64,000 nucleotides of DNA. It comes from Chondrosia reniformis. Taxonomy: Eukaryota; Porifera; Demospongiae; Chondrillida; Chondrillidae. Within the stretch, counting starts at the first letter, position 1, and each line of letters begins with the position of its first letter. The stretch spans positions 6,587,884 to 6,651,883 of the forward strand of contig OX359199.1 in NCBI GenBank assembly GCA_947172415.1, written 5' to 3'. Made by a program: the position numbers and the translations under genes. Positions 38,844-50,900 of this stretch are shown here, one piece after another. A model generated the notes under the pieces. It made no database searches. It saw only the letters and a program-made list of their open reading frames with translations, and was not told where the DNA came from.

Positions 38844-40910
38844 ATGGCAGGTAAAATATCATCGTTAGATGATGTCTTTGTGAGAAACGTGGAAGGCGAG
38901 CATCAAATGAGGATTTCCTTGATCCTCAATGATCATAAATATGACATGTTACGTTCGAAGGACGAGCTATTGAAAAGTACCTTACGTCGAATTAAAATTA
39001 GAGTCAACCAGATTACGCTAGACGAAGGGAATACAAAGAAGAAGAGGAAAAAGAGCCAAATAAACTCTTCAGATTTGGAAGGCGTGGATGTTAGTCTCCT
39101 AATCAATGGCCGATCCGTTGATGGGAGCGCATCTAACAATGCTTCCTGGGTGGATGGTGCGTTGCTCCAGATTGGTTCCTTCAAGGGAGTTGTGCGAGTC
39201 AATCCGCCTCGGGTAATTAGCTTGGAAGTTCCCGGCTGTTGCATGGGAGGATACGCGGTGGTGCCCAGAGTTGAAATGGAGTTTGTCGATCCAGAGAGAT
39301 GCACCTGGAAGTGGCGAAGACACTTGAAAAGTGAAAGTTCAGCAAGTGTCAATCTTCTCACCAACCAGTCACCCCAGTCTCACTGGCCGACCATCAGTAC
39401 CGACTTTGTGTACTGGCCGACTCTGTCAGATATAGGGCACACACTACTCGTGGAATGCATACCAGTAAACTATGAAGGCATAGAAGGTCTACCGGCTGCT
39501 TCACCCTCAAAGTCTGTCGCTCCAGGCGTGGAAGGTTGTCCGTTTGAAAAGTCTCACCTTCTCACACCACATTTCACTTCAGAAGAGAATATCAGAGTGG
39601 TATCTTACAATGTACTCGCAGATGTATACGCAAGTAGTGAGTTTGCTAAGGAGAAACTCTACCCCTACTGCCCACCCCAGTACTTGGATATTGACTATAG
39701 GCAGAGTCTGATTGAAAAGGAGCTGCTTGGTTACCATGGTGATGTGATATGTCTGCAGGAGCTTGGAGATCGCTGTTTCCATCACTACCTGAAACCAGTA
39801 ATGGAACAGAAAGGGTATTCTGCTCATTTGAAGATGAAAGAAGGACAAGTGAGCACATACGTATATACTATACACTGTACTTCTTCAGCAATTTGTCCAT
39901 TTCACATCTGCACATGTACATCTATTTTATATGTAGCCACTCCCCTGTATTACAGTACTATTGTATCTTTGGTATATTATATTATAAAAACTCATCTCTA
40001 CATGTAGATTTTAGAGGGAGAAAGCATTTTCCTCAGAAAGGCTCGTTTAAGGGCAGTTGCAGAATATAGCACCTCTTTAACTAAATTTTTACTCAAGCAT
40101 GACCATGCAGCCAAGTTATTTGATCATCTGAAGGTATACCCCAGGCTGCTGAGTTTCCTGGCGGGCAAACACAGTGTAGTACAGATCATCATTGCTCAGG
40201 TTTTGGACAAGAAATCGCCTCCCTTTTATCTTGCCATTGGCAACACTCACTTGTATTACAGGCCCACTGGAGATCACATTCGCCTCCTGCAAGCTTACAT
40301 TGGACTTCTTGCCTTGTCTTCTGCCATTGAAGAGTTCAAGGAAAAAATGAAAACTGACACTAACCAAGACGTGACTGTGGCAGCTTTGTTCTGTGGAGAC
40401 TTTAACAGTAGCCCAGAGAATGGTGTTAGGGAGCTCTTTGTGAATGGGAGAGTGAGTGCTAGCCACAAGGACTGGTCCATGTCTGCTGTGTACGAGCGTG
40501 AGAAACATCAGAAACACTTGCAGTACATTCGGGAGAAAGCGAAGGAGAAGAACCAAGTGAAAGAGGAGAGGAATGACCCATTAATTGATATACTAAATGA
40601 GATGGGGATAGCACAGCCAAGAGAGATATTTAATAAGACTGCTGATCAACCAGTACCAGAAGTGTTTCTTGGTCTGGACCTGTCTCACAGCTTCTCCTTC
40701 ACCAGTGCCTGCGGAGAGCCTCGCTATACCAACTTCACCCGCGACTTCCAGGATACCTTGGATTACATGTTCATGGACAATGCCTACTTTTCCGGAGCTA
40801 GCATGATGCCACTTCCATCTCATGAAGATGTCACCAAAAATGGTTATCTACCGTCACCAAACTTTCCTTCCGACCACCTTCCTCTGGTTTGTGACTTAAA
40901 ATGGAAGTAA
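38844..40910 (+). CDS. PDE12: 2',5'-phosphodiesterase 12-like exonuclease/deadenylase, 2 exons
   Basis: EEP-superfamily nuclease that degrades 2',5'-oligoadenylate and, in human mitochondria, removes poly(A) tails. Exons 38844-39848 and 40008-40910 give 635 residues. I chose the ATG at 38844, the first in-frame one. The N-terminal half (about residues 1-245) has the PDE12-specific region. The catalytic half starts at RVVSYNVLADVYASSEFAKE and shows the metal-binding glutamate in VICLQELGDR, the NTHLYYRP block, GDFNSSPENG, and the C-terminal SACGEPRYTNF and SDHLPLVCDLKWK, all in the PDE12 order. The N terminus is not obviously a mitochondrial presequence, so its location is uncertain. It lies 156 bp after the TCERG1 stop on the same strand. 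A poly(A) signal at 41098 falls close to the end of the convergent FLAD1-like gene. Confidence 0.92.
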
Positions 40911-41097
40911 CTGGTTGTACTATGCCTGTATGTACATTTTAAAGTAGATTTTTATATACTCACTTATATACATACATATTTATGTGTGTGATTGTCAGTA
41001 CTTAATTGTTTAATCATCGATTGAGTGTGTTAAGTGTACAATTGGACAAAGAAACGGGTTATTATAATATTCTGATTACATTCATGTGTTATATTGC

Positions 41098-41103
41098 AAT
41101 AAA
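41098..41103 (+). terminator. Poly(A) signal AATAAA for PDE12
   Basis: AATAAA lies 188 bp after the PDE12 stop and 4 bp from the FLAD1-like stop codon on the other strand, so the two transcripts probably overlap at their 3' ends. Confidence 0.55.
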
Positions 41104-41106
41104 TAA

Positions 41107-44100
41107 TTATAAAGTTTGATTTCTACCAGCTCTTTCCATTGTGTCATCTGTCAGTGTGTAGGCTGGATGGTAAAACCCTTTAATTCCATTAGAGGTGTGG
41201 TCCTCATTCTTGAGTAGTGGGTTGGGTACAGTGTCTGTTGTGCTACCTAGTGACGTGTACCCCTGATCATACAGTGCACAATAAGGAACATCCAGGAGCC
41301 TCAAATACTCCCACACTTCTCCATAGGACCATTCCTAGATACACACATGGAACATACAGAACATATCAGTTACTTCAAGAATTATTAAAGAGATAATCAA
41401 ACCACAAGTGTTAAATCCTATGTCATCTTTGCTGGGAAGTGAACCTATTTGACCAGAAGTGTACGACATACTAAGATAGGTAGTATTCTCATGTATTGGG
41501 GCCAACTGGGTCCGTCTGGTGAATGTGTACGACATACTAAGATAGGTAGTATTCTCATGTATTGGGGCCAACTGGGTCCGTCTGGGTGAATGTGTACGAC
41601 ATACTAAGATAGGTAGTATTCTCATGTATTGGGGCCAACTGGGGTCCGTCTGGGTGAATGTGGTCAGGCTGTCAGAGTGTGGATCAGTGAACCTTGTTCC
41701 CATGAGGACGGCCTTGATATCCGGATCAGTCTACAACAGATGTCAACAACAAAACAAAACAAATACCTTATGGATGCATCTTCCTGTATATACATACCTT
41801 CTTCATATTTTCTAGTGCATTTTTAATACTTCCTTGAAAGTAGACCAAATCTAGGCTATACCTACATATACGTATTAGGAATACAAGCGAATACGATAAA
41901 CAGGTCATGCACCATCCACATGACAGTCATGTGACCAGACCTTTCAATAGAATCTTGAACAGTTGCCTCTACTTCCTTAAAGGGATTCAAAGAACACACA
42001 TAGAGTGCTTTTATCTTCCTCTGAATACAATGTCTGTGTGAAGAGAACCACATTAGCAAATGAAGTTGAATTGAAGTTTAACAGCTATTCATCACCCAAG
42101 GACACCATGTTGCTATGACAACCTTGTTAACAAGCAACAAAGAAATAAGTTGGTACAAAGAGACAACAGATTTTGTGGTAGAGACAGTACAGCCAAATGT
42201 GAGCTTTGTGTCAGCAGACAAGTGTAGGTAATACAGATACTGTACCTAGTCCAGCAGGCATGAACCAAATGTAGAAGAACAGTGCAATCCTTCCCTCCGT
42301 TATAAGCAAGACATAATTCATGAGGTTTGTACTTCTTGAACGTTTCTTCAATTACTTGAACGGCATTTGAAATAAGTTGCAGTAAACCTTCACTGCACTG
42401 CTCCAGTTTAGCCCTTATTAGCCAACCAAGATGGTCTCTGTAGATGGAGTAGTCACATATCAACCATACACCAGCAGTCAGTGTCCCTTATCCCAATATA
42501 CTACCCACCCAGCCCACATTTCCTATAAGTCTAGCCAACCTTACATATCCTAGTAATCCTTCCACTTGAAGGCTGTATCAGTTCAACTAAACCATAAAGA
42601 CACTCTCTGCTTTATTTACTTTTCAGAATCTTCACCACTTTCATCCACTGAAGTTGAAGAGGATGATATAGCTCTACTTCTCCTTACTGTTGCCTGCAGC
42701 ACCTTACTATCCGGCAAGAGGGACCTTAGAAAAACACAGGCCTAATGGTGGGAAGAACTTCAGCATTTAATCAACATGTACATAGGATTCACAAAAGATC
42801 AGATAAAGCTAAAGACATGCACACATCTGACATTATACGTAATTCAAGTGGCTATTCTTTAAAGTATGTCCATTAGAGGACACCAAGGTGAGTAAGCAGT
42901 ACTGTAGTGTACGTCTGCAGTGTAAGGAGATGGAAGTGGCAGAATTCACTATATTACTGTATATATCGAAGGTTAAGTAATATCCTCTTGGATTGCGTTC
43001 TAGCTAACTAGTAATTACTAACCTTGTCTGCATCAGACTTGCATTCAGCTTCCAAGGTTACTCGCAATGAATACCTTTTTGGGAAAATAAAAATATCTAT
43101 GTTATTAGAAAATATCAAATCTACGTTTTTAGGACCATTCTAAAGTAAAAACATGGCAATTTCATTATAAAACTACACAATGAACAATCTCAGCTTAGGA
43201 AGACCTCTGTAATAAATAAGAACTTCAACTGGACAGCTCTCCACCAGTAGTTAACACAGTTGAGACCTACTTGTTAGGATATGATCCAATTTTCACACAG
43301 CCATCATACTGCTTCTGTACCTGGTGCAAGACATCAGCCACTTCAAACTCGGAAGCTTGCAGCAATATCTCTGTCATGTAAAACTTGCCACAACTCTCAC
43401 CAAATACACTCTAAAATACAAGAAAAAGGCGACACATTCTGCAATACAGCTAATATAAACGCATTGAACTAATATAACGTATAACACACGGAAAAACAAA
43501 ATTTATGATTCCTTAAAGATATCGCACAGAGTATTAACTAGTTAAAATAGACTGGCTGATGGTAGCTATGTAGATAAGGATTTGATATCATTGCTGAATA
43601 TCTATAGTGGATATGTTTGTATAAATATCATTATGTTTCAATTAATGATGGTTATAGTGTAATATCTACAGGGGTGCACATGCACCCTACCCTGGTCCCC
43701 AGGGGTAGGTTCAGGAGCTAGTAGCTAACATCTCATTACCTGGGTCCTCTCGAACAGAGCCTGCAGGTAGCGTGGCACGCCTGGATAGATGTAGACATTG
43801 TGCAAAATGATCAGAGGAAAGGTCCAGTCTGGATCACTGCCAAACTCCAACCGTGCTGACCTCGGCACCTACGTACATGAAGAAGACTCTTATATATATA
43901 AATAAATTTAAATGGAGCACTTCAGTACCTTTGTCATTTTGGAGAGTGACTTTTTGTGATTTGGTGTCGTGCCTCCCTCCTTCCACATCTGCTCCAGTTT
44001 TAGTGACGTTACTAGCTCTTCATTGAATGCAGCAGCAACACCTACACAGTCAGGTCACATGACTGTCACATGATAAGCTGGTTGTGATTCTAGTTGTAGG

Positions 44101-44621
44101 TATGGGAAGGCAATTTAAGGGTCAGAAAGGCAAGTATAGTCTCCCCGAGTACCATATACATGATAGTCTGTCATGAGCCAAGGATTCACAGAAGATCAAG
44201 ATAAAGTTAAGATAAGATAATTAGTTCCCCTATAATATGCCACTTACCATCCAAGGTGACGTCATCATGCGTTGGTCCAATGCCTCCAGTAGTCAGCACA
44301 AATTGGTAGCACTTTGAAAACCTCTTCACTTCTTCTGCTATCGAAACAACATTATCCGGAATCGTACATATCTGTGTGCGCAGCTAGCATCAACCACAAT
44401 TGGATTTGTCGGCTAAATAGGTAACCTACTTTTGAAACCTTCATTCCGAGCTGCCAAAATTTATTGCACAAGTACTGAGAATTTGCGTCTCTGACAGTTC
44501 CATTTAAAATTTCATCTCCAATTACTGTTAAATTCAATGAATATTGATTTTACGCTCTATGGATTACGTCTAAGCTATTACCAATCGACTTACTAATAAT
44601 TCCTACGGTGTTTGCAGCCAT
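41107..44621 (-). CDS. FLAD1: FAD synthase (MoCF-like domain plus FMN adenylyltransferase), 13 exons
   Basis: Makes FAD from FMN and ATP. Minus-strand exons: 44621-44594, 44524-44430, 44371-44248, 44041-43929, 43868-43740, 43410-43271, 43074-43023, 42741-42620, 42437-42246, 42033-41941, 41861-41798, 41730-41605, 41334-41107; 501 residues, phases closed. The N-terminal half is a MoCF/CinA-type domain ([43 protein letters not shown]). A Ser-rich linker ([19 protein letters not shown]) follows. The C-terminal half is the PAPS-reductase-like FAD synthase domain: [39 protein letters not shown], then [14 protein letters not shown] and NPLL. Order and length fit animal FLAD1. The exon ending at 41605 has its 3' end and splice donor copied twice more in the following intron. 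The gene is head-to-head with the RasGEF gene (289 bp between starts). Confidence 0.93.
41459..41660. repeat. 66-67 bp tandem triplication across a FLAD1 exon end and 5' splice site
   Basis: Copies start at 41459, 41525 and 41592 (gtgtacgacatactaagata). The rightmost is the true exon end, since it joins unique coding sequence; the other two lie in the intron. Each holds the coding end (minus strand, IL-P-I-L) and a GTATGT donor. Confidence 0.92.
42781..42815. repeat. Dispersed repeat fragment (family also at 44180 and 55920)
   Basis: The text ataggattcacaaaagatca followed by gataaagctaaag resembles caaggattcacagaagatca at 44179 and the start of 55924. It lies in a FLAD1 intron; the class is unknown. 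Confidence 0.45.
44179..44245. repeat. Dispersed repeat fragment
   Basis: aaggattcacagaagatcaa, then gataaag, then ttagttcccctataatatgc. The same two blocks flank about 110 bp at 55924-56035, suggesting a short dispersed element with internal deletions. Confidence 0.45.
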
Positions 44622-44910
44622 GCTTTGGGGGTAAAACCCATTAATTAAAATTCAACCTGCTGTTGTTTACCAATTACAATTCCAGGTTAGCTTAAACGTA
44701 TTCATGGTCACTTTAAACATATTCATGATGTATAAATTTCGGGGGTTGTACAGGGCGTGTTAGCTTGCTTGCTCTGTAAGCGTAGATTACTGAAGTAGCA
44801 ATAGTTCGCCTAAATTAGCAGTCTGGCTTTTAGATGATTGATTACTGGCCCGATTCTTTGAAGGAAGGTGTCTTTAATTAAATTTAATATCCCAGGAAAA
44901 TCTTGAGAAG

Positions 44911-47900
44911 ATGGACTATGCTTTTATGTCAGAAAGGGATCGCTCGGCCCATCGCCAGACCCTAATTAAGAGGATGCAAACGATGAGCAACATGAGACCA
45001 AAGTCGAGTAGCAAGGAGCAAAGGAAGAGCTTAACTAGATCTATAACAGCTCCTTCTCCTGCAGCTGTAAGTTCAGGCCACGTCACTGGCTGCTTGGTAA
45101 TGGAACCGAATATCGCTAGAATACGAACAATACACATATAAAACCTTGCTTCTGTTCAGCTGCTGATCGTTATTTATACCACTAATTATGTCTTTAGTAC
45201 ACACTAGTAGATTTAATGCGATAGTTTTTAAATATAAAGTCGATAGAGTAAGTATATCACGTCTTCTGCCTATATATTATCTTTAGGACCTAATTCATAG
45301 AGGTATAATAAAGATTAGCTTTGACAGAGGATATGCGACCCAAACTAAGAGCATTCTGGTTGAAGGGAAAACTACTGCAGCTGAAGTTGTGGATCAGTTG
45401 TTTGACCAGCTAAATCTTACTGGCAACCCGCAGGAATTTTGTATAGAGGAACGAAATCATATGTCAGGAGGTATGAAATTAATCATAAAACCTTAGAATG
45501 ATATATATATCTTAGAGCCATCTTAAAAATCATTCTTTTTAGGAGAGTCCTGAGTGTGTGTGGAGTGTGTGTATATGTACTTAAGATGGTTCTGCTATAA
45601 ATAAACATTTGTTTATAGTATTCTCTATAAATATATTATTATTATTATACCAATGCTCAAATGCTGTAATTAATCTTCATGAAATTTTTCAACATGAACA
45701 GATAGTAAGATGCAGTTACAACCTTCCATTTGTAGAAACAAGGTATTTAAACAGATTTGAGACACCCCTTGCCAACCAGCACAGGCATGGAGCTGAGGAG
45801 AGGTTTGTAGAGCTCTGGCTGGTTCAAACTCGTGACCACTCCTCCTCTAGAGGGTCTGGTGGCACCATGAAGAGCAGACTATCCAGTGAGTTGGATGATT
45901 CTGATAGCGATCTGGATGATGGAGAAACTAATGTTTCACCAAAAGAGGAAGGTTAGATATTATGTAACTTTTAAACTGGTAGCTCAGAGGTTAAAGGTTA
46001 ACATATACTGGGAATGGGAGGTAACATATAACCCTTATGCATGTATTAAGAGTTAGTTACAAATTGCATGTTCCAGTATTTAGGAAATCATATTTTGAAG
46101 TCTATCCTAATTCCCTGTTATGTCTAATTCTACACTTTTCACTTTACAATCAAAGTCCAGGATGGATGGTGACATGTGTATGATATGTTCCTGCCTTATT
46201 ATTCTAAAAGAATGTTAATTGCATGCCTTGTGGTTACCCTGTTTACATAAACTTTTTGTTGTTTTGTTGTTGACTGTGCATTCCCCTTCTCCTTTTGCAA
46301 ACAGTCAGTGATCATGGTCTAGCTAAACTTGAAGGAGTATTGGAGGAAGCACTGCAAGATCTTCCATCTCTAATTCATGAAATCCAAGAAAGACTACGAG
46401 GTTGGCATTGCTGCTGTGATAATTTACAATTGCTTTTCTGTGTAAATCAACAAGGCCTCCTATATACTGTATATATGGAGATTACAGATTATGGATTTTT
46501 TTATATATTATTACAACAAATGAGTTTGTCTCTTTTGTAGTTTTATCTACTTCTGTGGCAGATGAGGATGGGAAACCTAAACCTGGTTTACCACCAAGAA
46601 GGATGCTATGGGACCAACTGAAACCCCAAGCTGCACAGGTTGCCTATTATAGCACAAATATTTCTGTGAAGCTTAAATAAGTTTAGTAATTTCTTATTAT
46701 TTATCAGCTTGTAAGAGAAATTCGAAGATTAGTTGATAGCTGTGAATTCCTAGCTAACAGACATTGTCCTTCAAGTGTGTGTCAGAAGATTGTATCACTG
46801 CTAGTGGAACTGATAACTGATCACAGCAGAGAGGTAACCCTAAAGACGCTAGATTAACTTTATGACTTTACTTATTCAATAGAGACAAATTAAGTTACAT
46901 AGTATTCTATTAATGTTTGTATTGCAAACTTATATTTGGATAAATTACTTCTGTTTTATCCTATGCTCTTAGCTTGTGTCAGTAACAAAGGAGATGTGTG
47001 CACTACGAGGAGCAGCTCAAACAGAATTTGATTCTTCTGTGACTGCTTTTGCTAATCAGGTTAGGCACCCTAGGTTTATATATGTCACATTATTTGTTAA
47101 ACAGCCATTTCTGTTTGCCAGCCAATAAATATACCTATGAATATTGTAATATACCATCTTTGGGATGGTACATCCTTCGACTTTTGAGCATTTAAAAAAT
47201 GCAGTTTGGTTTCGTTTCTTGGTCAAACATTTCGACCCTGGGGATCTTCTTCAGTGACCCTCTAATCTAATCTAATACACCACTTTCCTACATGCAAGCC
47301 TATTCGGTAATAAATTAAAAACCCTAATAAAACTAACTTAACCTGTTGAGAGCATTGGATGAGGATACAGAACTCTCTTCTTTGTATTTTTGTATTTTCT
47401 TTCTTTCCATGTATGATTGGATGTGTATGTGTATTACAAATTAGATTGAATATATCTCCAATTTGATTGGTAAAAGTCACAATGCAATCAGAGCAGCTGC
47501 AATATCAGGACACCTACTCCAATCAACTGATATACATCACATTGAAGGAGAGAGAATGCAAGTGAGTTACATATGGAATACAGCTGCACTGTGCCAGTCA
47601 TTCACAAGTGTGTATACACACATGTGTAGGTGTCAGGTGGAGTATGCTTCACTGGATCCAAGCACGTTGCTGGAGTCCTTATATTTGCAGAGGTGTCTGC
47701 TCTCTTGGGGTAGGAATAAGATAGTACACCTTTGCTGATTGTTGATGGTAGCATTATTGACTATTTCTGCCAACTTAGTCTTGTGAGAGCTGGCTACGAT
47801 GATAAGAGAGAGTATTTTGCCAAGCTTGCAGCCAATCTCCTTAGGACTGCCAACTGGGCAATGAACACAGTCAGAGAAACAACAGAGTATGTCTTGCTAC

Positions 47901-50900
47901 ATTCAGTAAACTTTGAGATTTTCAAGATGCATTCCTTGTATTAGGTACTCACTACTGCATCTTCATCCACTGAGAAGTCGAGTACATGACATGGAGCAGA
48001 AACTGAAAGTGTCGATGGATAGCTTGGTAATTGCTGTTAGAAAAGCTGCTAGCTACAAGTCCCCTCCAGGTACAGGCAGCCATCTTGCAAGTGGTATTGT
48101 AGAGCTATTTATAAACCTCTGATAGTTTCTGTTCCGGAGATGCTCTTGGCAGCTCATGATGTGGTGATGTCATCCTTGGACTATCTGGTGGTGGCCCAAT
48201 GTGCGTCCCTCCTCCATCAGGTGTTCATCCCCAGAGAGGACGTACTGCAGATGCCTTGGGTCCAGGGTGCTTTGGCCTCCAAAGGTAGCCTGCAATACAT
48301 GATACATCGTACCATTTGCCATGAAAATACCTTTCTCTACCTTACTCTTCTTTCACTATCCCTGTATAGGGAATACAACTACAAATGGATGTGACAGCAA
48401 AGTATCATTGCATTCCTCCAAATCACCCTCAATCAACAATCAATCCCTTAGCTCAATCACTACATCTACTACAGATACTGCCTCCTCTACCACCACCAGT
48501 GACGCAGCAAGCAGCCGCCATTCACCCTCAGGCAAGAAAAACAGAAGATCCCGTCTTGTTTATCCATCAACAGAAAGCAGACAAAGTAGGTACCCAATTG
48601 CAACATCCTTATCATGTTTCTCACCAGTACCATCAACCACAAGTGGATCTATTTATGGTTGAATATGAGCATGAAATGTTGCTAAATTATTAATATAATT
48701 TTTAAATATATATACGTATATATATCAATTTACTGTGTTTATATTATGAATATATTAGATTCAGTTCCAATGATTGATGATAACGAATTGTCAGTTAGTT
48801 TTTCTAAGCTTGGAATGGGTGCCAGCAGATTACAGCTCACAGGTGAAATGATTGGAAAGGAAGATACTGCAGCTGTGCTTGGGACTAGTAGTTATGATGA
48901 AGTTAGCCAGTATCTTGCCAGTGGCCATACCAGTCCCACAGACGTGTGGTCCTCTAGCAGTGGAAGGAAGAAAAAGAGGCCAAAAAAGCAAAAAGCTAGG
49001 CCTAAACTAGAGAGGGATTCAAGCAGAAAGGAGAGTTCTGATGGTGGAGATTTGGAAGTGAGAACAGAGGCCAGTCCTCCGAAAACCTCGGTAGCTGAAA
49101 GCCAATCAGAGGATTCAGAAGTAATCATCAAATTCAGCAGTAACACACAATACTCTTAGAAGGGCCAAAACCCAAAGTTTCTTAACCGCATTAGAATTCC
49201 TATCATTATATTGGTAACAGAAAACTATCACTGATATAAATATCTGTATTATCTAGGTATTTTAACAGTAGCATATATATATCTGTCTTCTATCCTCTTA
49301 ATCCTCATCATGAATTTTGTCTCGCTTTAGGGAGGAGGTAGTATTGAAGCAATACAGCGCATCAGGCGAATCTACAATATCAACAAGGCAATTGCAAGAG
49401 TTGCAGAAGCACTTCTATTAACTGTTGCAAGAAAGGTTTGTAGTAATAACTGCATATGTAATGTATCAAGGCTTTTTATTTATCTATACATAATCTACAC
49501 AATTCTGTCAGGATAACTTTTCTTATAGAGTTAGTTGGCTTTCTTGTCCAATATAATAGTAAAGAATTTAATTGTACCTTTAACCTAAAAGATGAATAAT
49601 ATTTTATGCATACATATTGTATACTATCTCTCCTGTGTATAGATTACTATGCTAAATGCCCTCATGAATGAAGGTAATAAGGAAAGGTGTGGACAAGAGG
49701 TGGAACTTGTAGTTTCTGCAGCCAAGCAGATAAGGGAGGAGGTTAGATAATGATAATCATAGAAGGTTAATTATATTCATATAGGTGCCTGTAATTTGCA
49801 GCTGTTTGTAGGCACATAGAATTTGTATATATATATAATGCTGACATGCATGATACAGATATATTATCTGAACCCCCTTGAAGTTTTAGGCTTTTTATAG
49901 CAACAAATGTAACACAAATAAGGCTGTCACGCAAATAATATAAATGGTCTCCAAAGTAATACCTATTTATATGATAGAATACAGATTCAGAATACAGACT
50001 AGACCTATTTATATGTATTTTATACTGTGTCTAGATAAGTGTAATGGATGTTGATTTGCTGGTTGCTAGTAATGTCACAGACACACTCCAACAATTTCGC
50101 CCCCAATTGGAGGCAGCCATCAGAGATGTAACATTCGCCTCTAAAGTGTCGTTTAGTAAGTTAGTTAATGAGGAATGTACATATAGTCCACTGGTATCTT
50201 TTCTGTTTTTATAGTTGTTACATATGTATGTATAGGAACATCATTTTTGACCTATGAATGGCATATAAATGTGTTCTGATTGGCCAGCTGTACGTATGTT
50301 ATGTGATTTACTTGTAGGTCCAAATGCCCCAGATGGACTATCAGCAAAAGTAGTGTCTACTTTAAAAGTACTTCAAGAAATGTGTTCTAAGATGGCAAGT
50401 CTACCAATTTATTATCATGCATTTAGTTTAGCATAGAATTTCACCGTGTTCTTCTGCAGATTAGTGAAGCATTGAAGATTGCAAATGAACACAAGAAAGC
50501 ACTAGACAAAGCTGAGGAAATTGAAAAGGTATGATGTACACTGAGTGTACTAGTGATGTTTACAATCAGTCTTTCTCTTCCATTATCTCACTGTTTGTAG
50601 GAGTTTATAGGCTTAATGACCGGGCATACACATATTAACACAAGGCATTCTCTGACTGGTTCAAAAGAGGTATAAAATGCTTATAAATAAAACAATACTG
50701 ACCGTTGAATATTTTTTCATTTAATCTAATAGTCTGAAATGAATAACAGCGGCGTCAATGGAGGTAGAAAAATGCAGTCCAAATATATGGTATGTTGCAA
50801 TATGTCAGGAACGATGGGATGGATGGCTATTATATTAATTTGCAGTGCATATAGTGTTATAACAAATATGCTATAATGTTGCCTTGTCTTTATATTTCAC

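Noticed and set aside
41335-41703. 122-codon frame with a repeated peptide in FLAD1
   Set aside because: It is the true exon read on into the tandem copies in the intron; the canonical donor at 41604 gives the family sequence.
47630-47636. Earlier acceptor for the RasGEF exon at 47637
   Set aside because: It gives a frame that does not join the next exon; the acceptor after gtgtcag restores phase on both sides.
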